64,000 nt of DNA. It comes from Hippasteria phrygiana. Lineage: Eukaryota; Echinodermata; Asteroidea; Valvatida; Goniasteridae. Of this stretch, positions 48,780 to 60,857 are shown piece after piece (positions within the stretch are counted from its first letter, which is position 1; every line of letters begins with the position of its first letter). The DNA lies in the NCBI GenBank assembly GCA_037893225.1, contig JAZGUH010000005.1, forward strand, positions 62,001-126,000, in the 5' to 3' direction. Under the pieces are notes generated by a model that ran no database searches, had not been told where the DNA came from, and saw only the letters and a list, made by a program, of their open reading frames with translations. The translations under genes were made by a program, and so were the position numbers.

Positions 48780-51700
48780 TTCTGACCAAAGTCCCATAGA
48801 CTTTGTACACGAATTTTGTCGGCGGCACTTTAGGTCTTAAAAAACCTCAGAACCTAACCAAACTTACCTCAAACGTAGACCCTAAGCTGAAATTGTATGT
48901 CGTAGAGTGACGTCATGATGACGTCATCACGTGTCACGTGACGTCATCCTAAATGTGCGTTTTTCAAGGGCCCATATCTAGAGAACGGTATATCCAATTT
49001 CCTTCAAACCTGGTATGTTGGTAGGCTAGCTCGTGTTATAGATGAAAATTGACGTGACGTCATGATGACGTCATCATGCGATTTTATAGTAATTTTTAAG
49101 TTTTTGAACTTTAAAGTTTCTTAAAGCCATATCTCACCAACAGAACATGCTAAATTCAAAATTCTTTTTGTAATAGCTCTGTTAGCTCCTATATTCTTTC
49201 ACATAAATGTGAAAAATGTGTGACGTCATCATGACGTCATCAAAAATATGCTTTTTTGAAACACATATAAGGGTAGGGACGATCGTCATAAAAATTAGTG
49301 TGCAGGTAGATAATGCTACTGGGATGTTAAATCCGAGGTGACGTCATGATGACGTCATCGGCTGATTTTCTATGAATTTTTAGTTCTATCCCAAATCCCA
49401 CAGACTTTGTACACGAATTTTGTACGGGACACTTTGGTCACTAAACAACATCAGATCTTAATCAAACTTAACACAAACAGGGACCCTAAGCTGAAAATGT
49501 ATGCCAAAACGTGACGTCATGATGACGTCATCACGTGTCATGTGACGTCATCTTAAAGGTGCATTTTGGAAGGGCCCATATCTAGAGAACGGTAGGTCCG
49601 ATTGCCTTAAAACCAGGTATGTTGGTATGGTAGATCGTGTTATAGATGAAAATTGAGGTGACGTCATGATGACGTCATCATACGATTTTACAGTAATATT
49701 AAAGTTTTTCAACTTCAAAGTTTCTTAAAGCCATATCTCATCAACAGAACATGCTAAATTCAAAATTCTTTTTGTAATAGCTTTGTTAGCTCCTATATTC
49801 TTTCACATAAATGTGAAAAATGTGTGACGTCATCATGACGTCATCAAAAATATGCTTTTTTGAAACACATATAAGGGTAGGGACGATCGTTATCAAAATT
49901 AGTGTGCAGGTAGATAGTGCTACTAGCATGTTAAATCCGAGGTGACGTCATGATGACGTCATCGGCTGATTTTCTATGATTATTTTAGTTCTATCCCAAA
50001 TCCCATAGACTTTGTACACGAATTTTGTACGGGATACTTTGGTCACTAAGCAACATCAGATCTTAATCAGGCTTAACACAAACAGAGACCCTAAGCTGAA
50101 AATGTATGCCGAAACGTGACGTCATTATGACGTCATCACGTGTCATGTGACGTCATCTTAAAGGTGCATTTTTCAAGGGCCCATATCTAGGGAACGGTAG
50201 GTCCGATTGCCTTCAAACCAGGTATGTTGGTATGGTAGCTCGTGTTATAGATAAAAATTGAGGTGACGTCATGATGACGTCATCATACAGTTTTATAGTA
50301 ATATTAAAGTTTTTGAACTTCAAAGTTTCCTAAAGCCATATCTCATCAACAGAACACGCTAAATTCAAAATTCTTTTTGTAATAGCTTTGTTAGCTCCTG
50401 TATTCTTTCACATAAATGTGAAAAATGTGTGACGTCATCATGACGTCATCAAAAATATGCTTTTTTGAAACACATATAAGGGTAGGGACAATCGTCATAA
50501 AAATTAGTGTGCAGGTAGATAGTGATACTAGCATGTTAAATCCGAGGTGACGTCATGATGACGTCATCGGCTGATTTTCTATTATTATTTTAGTTCTATC
50601 CCAAATCCCATAGACTTTGTACACGAATTTTGTACGGGACACTTTGGTCACTAAACAACATCAGATCTTAATCAGGCTTAACACAAACAGAGACCCTAAG
50701 CTGAAAATGTATGCCGAAACGTGACGTCATGATGACGTCATCACGTGTCATGTAACATGAACTTAAAGGTCAAGTATGGAGTACGAAATGTGAATCATAA
50801 AATAATCTCAGATCTTAAACATAGCAAAGACATAGACCTTCTGATAATTTATGTTAAAGAAAAAATGAAAACGGAAAAGCCATGCGTATGTTTACAACAG
50901 ACGCAAAATTTTCGGCTTTTCCGCTACAGCAGCAAAGCCTTGGTTTTTGTTCTGTTCGCGCGATTGTGTAGTTTAGTACACTTTCGCCCAGGCATGAACA
51001 CAATCTACTTGAAAATTGTTCGTTTTGCCACATTCAGAACAAAGGGCCACGTCCAAGAACATCTCCAGGTTTTTTTTTGAATGAAATCGTTAGCTCAGAG
51101 GTCAAAAACACATGATTGCACAATACCCAGCTTCACACGGATATATAACTGGTGGGAGAGTAGGAGCTGGTTCGAAATTGACCGAGCCAAAACATGACAC
51201 AACGGGTGGAAAATCATATTTTCCGCCTTAAAAAACCTTTCCAAATCACAAAAGCACGTGTCATTGGAATTCAGAGAAGTCTACTTTAGTGACAAAAAAG
51301 GCTTTTGGAATAATCAAATACTCCAGGAGCTAACATGAACACAATTAATACACAAATCCTAAACTACACAATACCCACTTTTTTGGTTTCTTCTTAAACA
51401 CGAATTTTGTCTACGGCACTTTAGTCACTAAACAACATCAGATCTTATTCAAACTTAATACAAACATAGACCCTAATCTGAAATTGTGTGCCGAAAAGTG
51501 ACATCATGATGACGTCATTATGTGTCACGTGATGTCATCTTAAAGGCGCATTTTTCAAGGCCCATATCAAGAGAACCGTAAGTCCAATTGCATTCAAACC
51601 TGGTATGTTGCTAGACAAGTACGTTATAAATAAAAATTGAGGTGACGTCATAATGACGTCATCATATGATTTTTATAGTAATTTCAAAGTTTTAACATTA

Positions 51701-51822
51701 AAGATTCTTAAAACCATATCTCATCAACAGAACATATGTTAAATTCAAAATTCTTTTTGTAATAGCTTTGTTAGCTCGTACATTCTTTTATATAAATGCG
51801 AAAAATTTCTGAGGTCATAATT
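48780..51822. repeat. CRE-satellite block 7 (A units + diverged C module)
   Basis: Preceded by the longest TTC run of the array (about 48731-48775). Four A units (49395, 49998 and 50603 among the landmarks) end in a C module that differs from the others at many positions, including GGCTTTTCC in its internal hairpin where the others have GGCGTTTCC. Terminal hairpin absent. Confidence 0.9.
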
Positions 51823-51849
51823 TTTTTTTTCTTTTTCTTCTTCTTTTAG

Positions 51850-54800
51850 TTCTGACCAAAATCCCATAGACTTTGTACACGAATTTTGTCGGCGGCACTT
51901 TAGGTCTTAAAAAACCTCAGAACCTAACCAAACTTACATCAAACATAGACCCTAAGCTGAAATTGTATGTCGTAGAGTGACGTCGTGATGACGTCATCAC
52001 GTGATTTTTTATGAATTTTTGAATTTTTAAAATCGTAACATTCTTTTAAATATATCTAGCGAACAAAACAAGATATTTTCAAAATTCTTTTTCTTATAGC
52101 TTTGGTATGTCTCAAAGATATGCCCTAAATTGCGAAAATTGTGTGACGTCATGATGACGTCATCAAAAATGTGTTTTTTTGTTAACGCATGTAAGGGTCA
52201 ATCCGATTACAAAAATGTATATATTGAATTTTCCTGTACCCAATTCCAAAATTTCATGATCGTGGCTCACTCAAGTAAGAAATGACAGCCATTTCAAAAT
52301 TTAGACCAAATTCAATATAACACAAAGGAATTCTGGGACGGGCTGATAACCATGGCTATTATGAGCTTGCTGTTTATAAAAGGGGTTGATTTCTAGTCTT
52401 TTTTCAAGTCGCTGAATTCTTGAATTGTTAAAATCGTGTCACGTGTCACGTGACGTCATCCTAAATGTGCGTTTTTCAAGGGCCCATATTTAGAGAACGG
52501 TATATCCAATTTCCTTCAAACCTGGTATGTTGGTTGGCTAGCTCGTGTTATAGATGAAAATTGACGTGACGTCATGATGACGTCATCATATGATTTTATA
52601 TTAATTTTTAAGTTTTTGAACTTCAAAGTTTCTTAAAGCCATATCTCACCAACAGAACATGCTAAATTCAAAATTCTTTTTGTAATAGCTTTGTTAGCTC
52701 CTATATTCTTTCACATACATTTGAAAAATGTGTGACGTCATCATGACGTCATCAAAAATGTGCATTTCTGAAACACACATAAGGGTACGTCCGATCGTCA
52801 TAAAAATTAGTGGGTAGGTAGATAGTGCTAATAGCATGTAAAATCCGAGGTGACGTCATGATGACGTCATCGGCTGATTTTCTGTGAATTTTTTAGTTCT
52901 ATCCCAAATCCCATAGACTTTGTACACGAATTTTGTAAGTGGCACTTTGGTCACTAAACAACCTCGGATCTTAATCAGACTTAACACAAACATAGACCCT
53001 AAGCTGAAAATGTAAGCCGAAACGTGACGTCATGATGACGTCATCACGTGTCACGTCATCTTAAATGTGCATTTTTCAAGAGCCTATATCTAGAGAACGG
53101 TAGGTCCGATTGCCTTCAAACCTGGTATGTTGGTATGGTAGCTCGTGTTATAGATGAAAATTAAGGTGACGTCATGATGACGTCATCATACGATTTTACA
53201 GTAATATTAAAGTTTTTCAACTTCAAAGTTTCTTCAAGCCATATCTCACCAACAGAACATGCTAAATTCAAAATTCTTTTTGTAATAGCTTTGTTAGCTC
53301 CTATATTCTTTCACATACATTTGAAAAATGTGTGACGTCATCATGACGTCATCAAAAATGTGCATTTCTGAAACACACATAAGGGTACGTCCGATCGTCA
53401 TAAAAATTGGTGGGTAGGTAGATAGTGCCACTAGCATGCAAAATCCGAAGTGACGTCATGATGACGTCATCGGCTGATTTTTTATGAATTTGTAAATGTT
53501 TCAAATTTCATTGTACTCTTAAAATTTTGCACTTCTTCAAATGCCATGAACTTCAAACTTGGCATATGCATTGACTATCTACTCGAGATGGGTGCCGAAT
53601 CATGACGTCATGATGACGTCATCACATGTCACGTGACGTCATCTTAAATTTGCATTTTTGAAGGCCCTATATCTATTTTTTTTCTGCTTCTTATTTTAGT
53701 TCTATCCCAAATCCCATAGACTTTGTGCATAGATTTTCTGATCGGCACTTTTGTCATCAAACAACATCGAATCTTAGTCAGAGTTAGCATAGGTATAGAC
53801 CCTGATGCAAAGTCGTGCCGCGAAGAGTGACGTCATAATGACGTCTTCGTGTGGCATGTAACATGAACTTAAAGGTCAAGTTTGGAGTACGAAATGTTAA
53901 TCATAAAATAATCTCAGATCTTAAACTTAGCAAAGACATAGACCTTCTGATACTTTATGTTAAATAAAAAAGAAAAAAAGGAAAAGCCATGCGTATGTTT
54001 ACAACAGACGCACATTTTTTGGCGTTTCCGCTACAGCAGGAAAGCCTTTGTTTTTGTTCTGTTCGCGCGATTGTGTAGTTTAGTACACTTTCGCCCAGGC
54101 ATGAACACAATCTACTTGAAAATTGTTCGTTTTGCCACATTCAGAACAAAGGGCCACGTCGAAGAACATCTGCAGGGGTTTTTTGGAGTGAAATCGTTAG
54201 CTAAGAGGTAACAAAATACGTGATTGCGCAATACCCAGCTTTACACGGATATATAGCTGGTGGGAGAGTAGTTGACCGAGCCAAAACGTGACACAACGTA
54301 AGAAAATCGTATTTTCCGCCTTAAAAAACCTTTCCAAATCACAAAAGCACGTGTCATTGGGATTCAGAGAAGTCTACTTTAGTAACAAAAAAAGGCTTTT
54401 GGAATAATCAAATACTCCAGAAGCTAACATGAACACAATTAATACAGAAATCCTAAACTACACAATACCCACTATTTTGGTTTCTTCTTAAACACGAATT
54501 TTGTCTGCGGCACTTTGGTCACTAAACAACATCAGATCTTAAGCAAACTTAACCCAAACATAGACCCTAATCTGAAATTGTGTGCCGAAGAGTGATGTCA
54601 CGATGACGTCATTATGTGTTACGTGATGTCATCTTAAAGGCTCATTTTTCAAGGGCCCATATCAAGAGAACCGTAAGTCCAATTGCATTCAAACCTGGTA
54701 TGTTGGCTAAACAAGTACATGTTATAAATCAAAATTGAGGTGACGTCATAATGACGTCATCATCTGATTTTTATGGTAATTTCAAAATGTTAACGTTAAA

Positions 54801-54993
54801 GATTCTTAAAACCACATCTCATCAACAGAACATGTTCAATTCAAAATTCCTTTTGTAATAGCTTTGTTAGCTCGTACATTCTTTTATATAAATGCGAAAA
54901 ATTACTGAAGTCATAATGACGTCATTAAAGGCATGATTTCTTGAAAGACATATGGATAGACCATGTCTAATCGTCACGAAACTTGGTGGTTAT
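51850..54993. repeat. CRE-satellite block 8 (A, B, A, A, C)
   Basis: Partial A unit and one B unit, which switches near 52435 into A sequence (AAATCGTGTCACGTGTCACG). Two A units and a C module follow, cut at ACTTGGTGGTTA and joined to two hairpin units (54994-55100) of the type at 18529. Confidence 0.9.
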
Positions 54994-55100
54994 TTTTGGC
55001 TTTTCCGAAAATTTTTCGGAAAAGGCTTTGTTTTTGTTCTGATTTTTTTTTTGGCTTTTCCGAAATCCTTCGGAAAAGGCTTTGTTTTTGTTCTGATTTT
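54994..55100. repeat. Two hairpin units at a block boundary
   Basis: GGCTTTTCCG hairpins, the first with stem CTTTTCCGAAAA/TTTTCGGAAAAG (longer and AT-richer), the second like 18529. Each is followed by GGCTTTGTTTTTGTTCTGAT and a T run. Confidence 0.9.
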
Positions 55101-55129
55101 TTTTTTTTTTCTTTTTCTTCTTCTTTTAG

Positions 55130-58100
55130 TTCTGACCAAAATCCCATAGACTTTGTACACGAATTTTGTCGGCGGCACTTTAGGTCTTAAAAAACCTCAG
55201 AACCTAACCAAACTTACATCAAACATAGACCCTAAGCTGAAATTGTATGTCGTAGAGTCACGTCGTGATGACGTCATCACGTGATTTTTTATGAATTTTT
55301 GAATTTTTAAAATCGTAACATTCTTTTCAATATATCTAGCGAACAAAACAAGATATTTTCAAAATTCTTTTTCTTATAGCTTTGGTATGTCTCAAAGATA
55401 TGCCCTAAATTGCGAAAATTGTGTGACGTCATGATGACGTCATCAAAAATGTGTTTTTTTGTTAACGCATGTAAGGGTCAATCCGATTACAAAAATGTAT
55501 ATATTGAATTTTCCTGTACCCAATTCCAAAATTTCATGATCGTGGCTCACTCAAGTAAGAAATGACAGCCATTTCAAAATTTAGACCAAATTCAATATAA
55601 CACAAAGGAATTCTGGGACGGGCTGATAACCATGGCTATTATGAGCTTGCTGTTTATAAAAGGGGTTGATTTCTAGTCTTTTTTCAAGTCGCTGAATTTT
55701 TGAAGTTTTAAAATCGTAACATTCTTTTCAATATATCTAGCGAACAAAACAAGATATTTTCAAAATTATTTTTGTTACAGCTTTGGTATGTCTCAAAGAT
55801 ATGCCCTAAATGGCGAAAATTGTGTGACGTCATGATGACGTCATCAACAATATTTTTTTTTTTAAACGCATGTAAGGGTCAATCTGATTACAAAAATGTA
55901 TACATTGTATTTTTCTGTACCCAATTCCAAAATTTCATGATCGTGGCTCACTCAAGTAAGAAATAACAGCCATTTCAAAATTTAGACCAAATTCAATATA
56001 ACACAAAGGAATTCTGGGACGGGCTGATAACCATGGCTATTATGAGCTTGCTGTTTATAAAAGGGGTTGATTTCTAGTCTTTTTTCAAGTCGCTGAATTT
56101 TTGAAGTATTAAAATCGTAACATTCTTTTCAATATATCTAGCGAACAAAACAAGATATTTTCAAAATTCTTTTTGTTATAGCTTTGGTATGTCTCAAAGA
56201 TATGCCCTAAAAGGCGAAAATTGTGTGACGTCATGATGACGTCATCAAAAATATGTTGTTTTTTTAACGCATGTAAGGGTCAATCCGATTACAAAAATGT
56301 ATACATTGTATTTTTCTGTACCCAATTCCAAAATTTCATGATCGTGGCTCACTCAAGTAAGAAATGACAGCCATTTCAAAATTTAGACCAAATTCAATAT
56401 AACACAAAGGAATTCTGGGACGGGCTGATAACCATGGCTATTATGAGCTTGCTGTTTATAAAAGGGGTTGATTTCTTGTCTTTTTTGAAGTCGCTGAATT
56501 TTTGAAGTTTTAAAATCGTAACATTCTTTTCAATATATCTAGCGAACAAAACAAGATATTTTCAAAATTCTTTTTGTTATAGCTTTGGTATGTCTCAAAG
56601 ATATGCCCTAAAAGGCGAAAATTGTGTGACGTCATGATGACGTCATCAAAAATATGTTGTTTTTTTAACGCATGTAAGGGTCAATCCGATTACAAAAATG
56701 TATACATTGTATTTTTCTGTACCCAATTCCAAAATTTCATGATCGTGGCTCACTCAAGTAAGAAATGACAGCCATTTCAAAATTTAGACCAAATTCAATA
56801 TAACACAAAGGAATTCTGGGACGGGCTGATAACCATGGCTATTATGAGCTTGCTGTTTATAAAAGGGGTTGATTTCTTGTCTTTTTTGAAGTCGCTGAAT
56901 TTTTGAAGTTTTAAAATCGTAACATTCTTTTCAATATATCTAGCGAACAAAACAAGATATTTTCAAAATTATTTTTGTTACAGCTTTGGTATGTCTCAAA
57001 GATATGCCCTAAATGGCGAAAATTGTGTGACGTCATGATGACGTCATCAACAATATATTTTTTTTAAAACGCATGTAAGGGTCAATCTGATTACAAAAAT
57101 GTATACATTGAATTTTCCTGTACCTAATTCCAAAATTTCGTGATCGTGGCTCACTCAAGTAAGAAATAGGAGCCATTTCAAAATGTAGACCAAATTCAAT
57201 ATAACACAAAGGAATTCTGGGAAGGGCTGATAACCATGGCTTAAATGTGCATGCTGTTTATAAAAGGGGTTGATTTGTAGTCTTTTTTCAAGTCGCTGAA
57301 TTCTTGAAGTTTTATAATCGTAACATTCTTTTCACTATATCTAGCGAACAAAACAAGATATTTTCAAAATTCTTTTTGTTATAGCTTTGGTATGTCTCAA
57401 AGATATGCCCTAAAAAGCGAAAATTGTGTGACGTCATCATGACGTCATCAAAAATATGCTTTTTTGAAACACATATAAGGGTAGGGACGATCGTCATAAA
57501 AATTAGTGTGCAGGTAGATAGTGATACTAGCATGTTAAATCCGAGGTGACGTCATGGTGACGTCATCGGCTGATTTTCTATGATTATTTTAGTTCTATCC
57601 CAAATCCCATAGACTTTGTACACGAATTTTGTACGGGACACTTTGGTCACTAAACAACATCAGATCTTAATCAGGCTTAACACAAACAGAGACCCTAAGC
57701 TGAAAATGTATGCCGAAACGTGACGTCATGATGACGTCATCACGTGTCATGTGACGTCATCTTAAAGGTGCATTTTTCAAGGGCCCATATCTAGAGAACG
57801 GTACGTCCGATTGCCTTCAAACCAGGTATGTTGGTATGGTAGCTCGTGTTATAGATGAAAATTGAGGTGACGTCATGATGACGTCATCATACGATTTTAC
57901 AGTAATATTAAAGTTTTTGAACTTCAAAGTTTCCTAAAGCCATATCTCATCAACAGAACACGCTAAATTCAAAATTCTTTTTGTAATAGCTTTGTTAGCT
58001 CCTATATTCTTTCACATAAATGTGAAAAATGTGTGACGTCATCATGACGTCATCAAAAATATGCTTTTTTGAAACACATATAAGGGTAGGGACGATCGTC

Positions 58101-58515
58101 ATAAAAATTAGTGTGCAGGTAGATAGTGATACTAGCATGTTAAATCCGAGGTGACGTCATGATGACGTCATCGGCTGATTTTCTATGATTATTTTAGTTC
58201 TATCCCAAATCCCATAGACTTTGTACACGAATTTTGTACGGGACACTTTGGTCACTAAACAACATCAGATCTTAATCAGGCTTAACACAAACAGAGACCC
58301 TAAGCTGAAAATGTATGCCGAAACGTGACGTCATGATGACGTCATCACGTGTCATGTGACGTCATCTTAAAGGTGCATTTTTCAAGGGCCCATATCTAGA
58401 GAACGGTACGTCCGATTGCCTTCAAACCTGGTATGTTGCTAGTGTATCTCGTGTTATAGATGAAAATTGAGGTGCCATCATGATAACGTCATCAACTGAT
58501 TTTCTATGAATTTTT
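55130..58515. repeat. CRE-satellite block 9 (B units then A units)
   Basis: Partial A unit, B units with CRE pairs near 55426, 55826, 56226, 56628 and 57028. A sixth pair near 57427 is where B sequence changes into A sequence. Two A units follow. It ends at TTTTTAAATATTTAATTTTT without hairpin. Confidence 0.9.
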
Positions 58516-58541
58516 AAATATTTAATTTTTTCTTCTTTTAG

Positions 58542-60830
58542 TTCTGACCAAAATCCCATAGACTTTGTACACGAATTTTGTCGGCGGCACTTTAGGTCTT
58601 AAAAAACGTCAGAACCTAACCAAACTTACATCAAACATAGACCCTAAGCTGAAATTGTATGTCGTAGAGTGACGTCGTGATGACGTCATCACGTGATTTT
58701 TTATGAATTTTTGAATTTTTAAAATCGTAACATTCTTTTAAATATATCTAGCGAACAAAACAAGATAATTTCAAAATTCTTTTTGTTATAGCTTTGGTAT
58801 GTCTCAAAGATATGCCCTAAATTGCGAAAATTGTGTGACGTCATGATGACGTCATCAAAAATGTGTTTTTTTGTTAACGCATGTAAGGGTCAATCCGATT
58901 ACAAAAATGTATATATTGAATTTTCCTGTACCCAATTCCAAAATTTCATGATCGTGGCTCACTCAAGTAAGAAATGACAGCCATTTCAAAATTTAGACCA
59001 AATTCAATATAACACAAAGGAATTCTGGGACGGGCTGATAACCATGGCTATTATGAGCTTGCTGTTTATAAAAGGGGTTGATTTCTAGTCTTTTTTCAAG
59101 TCGCTGAATTTTTGAAGTTTTAAAATCGTAACATTCTTTTCAATATATCTAGCGAACAAAACAAGATATTTTCAAAATTATTTTTGTTACAGCTTTGGTA
59201 TGTCTCAAAGATATGCCCTAAATGGCGAAAATTGTGTGACGTCATGATGACGTCATCAACAATATTTTTTTTTAAAAACGCATGTAAGGGTCAATCTGAT
59301 TACAAAAATGTATACATTGTATTTTTCTGTACCCAATTCCAAAATTTCATGAACGTGGCTCACTCAAGTAAGAAATAACAGCCATTTCAAAATTTAGACC
59401 AAATTCAATATAACACAAAGGAATTCTGGGACGGGCTGATAACCATGGCTATTATGAGCTTGCTGTTTATAAAAGGGGTTGATTTCTAGTCTTTTTTCAA
59501 GTCGCTGAATTTTTGAAGTATTAAAATCGTAACATTCTTTTCAATATATCTAGCGAACAAAACAAGATATTTTCAAAATTCTTTTTGTTACAGCTTTGGT
59601 ATGTCTCAAAGATATGCCCTAAATGGCGAAAATTGTGTGACGTCATGATGACGTCATCAACAATATTTTTTTTTTAAAACGCATGTAAGGGTCAATCTGA
59701 TTACAAAAATGTATACATTGAATTTTCCAGTACCCAATTCCAAAATTTCATGATCGTGGCTCACTCAAGTAAGAAATAGGAGCCATTTCAAAATGTAGAC
59801 CAAATTCAATATAACACAAAGGAATTCTGGGAAGGGCTGATAACCATGGCTTAAATGTGCATGCTGTTTATAAAAGGGGTTGATTTGTAGTCTTTTTTCA
59901 AGTCGCTGAATTCTTGAAGTTTTATAATCGTAACATTCTTTTCACTATATCTAGCGAACAAAACAAGATATTTTCAAAATTCTTTTTGTTATAGCTTTGT
60001 TAGCTCCTATATTCCTTTACATAAATGTGAAAATTGTGTGACGTCATCATTACGTCATCAAAAATAGGCTTTTTGAAACACATATAAGGGTTGGTCCGAG
60101 CGTCATAAAAATTGGTGGGTAAGTAGATAGTGATACTAGCATGTAAAATCCGAGGTGACGTCATGATGACGTCATCGGCTGATTTTCTGTAAATTTTTTA
60201 GTCATGATGACCATCAAATTATTTGTATATTTTTTTAAGGTTTTGAAATTTTAAGCCATATCTCATTAACAGAATATAATAAATTCGAAATTCCTTTTTG
60301 TAATCAATTCATTAGGTCAGAGTTATGTATGTTAAAATGTGTAACATCATCCTGACGTCATCAAAATGCCCTTTTAAAAAACACATGAGAGTAAGTGGAT
60401 CGTTATGAAAATTTGTAAAATCTGAAGTGACGTGATTGGCTGATTTTGTAGGAATTTTTCATTTTTTTCAATTTTTTTAAACTGTCATTGATCAGATTGA
60501 CTGCAATCTTGACACAAGCCAAGACCACGTTCCGAATATGTGACGTCATGACGACGCTATCCTACGATTTTATGTTGATTGTTAGGTTTTTTAAATTTAT
60601 GTAATTTCTAACCGGGACTTGCGCCACATAACAGCCTAAGGTCTTAAACAAGTTTGTCATATATATCCTATAATGGAAATTACATGACCAAGAAAGAAGT
60701 CAGGATGGCGTCACGCTTAAAGGTCAAGTTTGAAGAAGCAAAAGACATAGAAGTGATGGAGCTTTGTGCTTAATATAACAGAAAAACGGAAAAGCCCTGC
60801 GTCTGTTTGCAAGAGACGCAAGATGTCTAG
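58542..60830. repeat. CRE-satellite block 10 (B units + E end)
   Basis: B units with CRE pairs near 58836, 59238 and 59638. Near 59995 B sequence switches into the A/E sequence that ends block 2, and continues nearly unchanged to the TGCGTCT hairpin and CTAG at 60827-60830. Confidence 0.9.
60788..60830 (+). repeat. Helitron-like 3' terminus: hairpin + CTAG
   Basis: Same 43 bases as 25453-25495: GGAAAAGCCC, TGCGTCT/AGACGCA arms, AGATGT, CTAG, then T run. Confidence 0.6.
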
Positions 60831-60857
60831 TTTTTTTTTTTCTTCTTCTTCTTTTAG

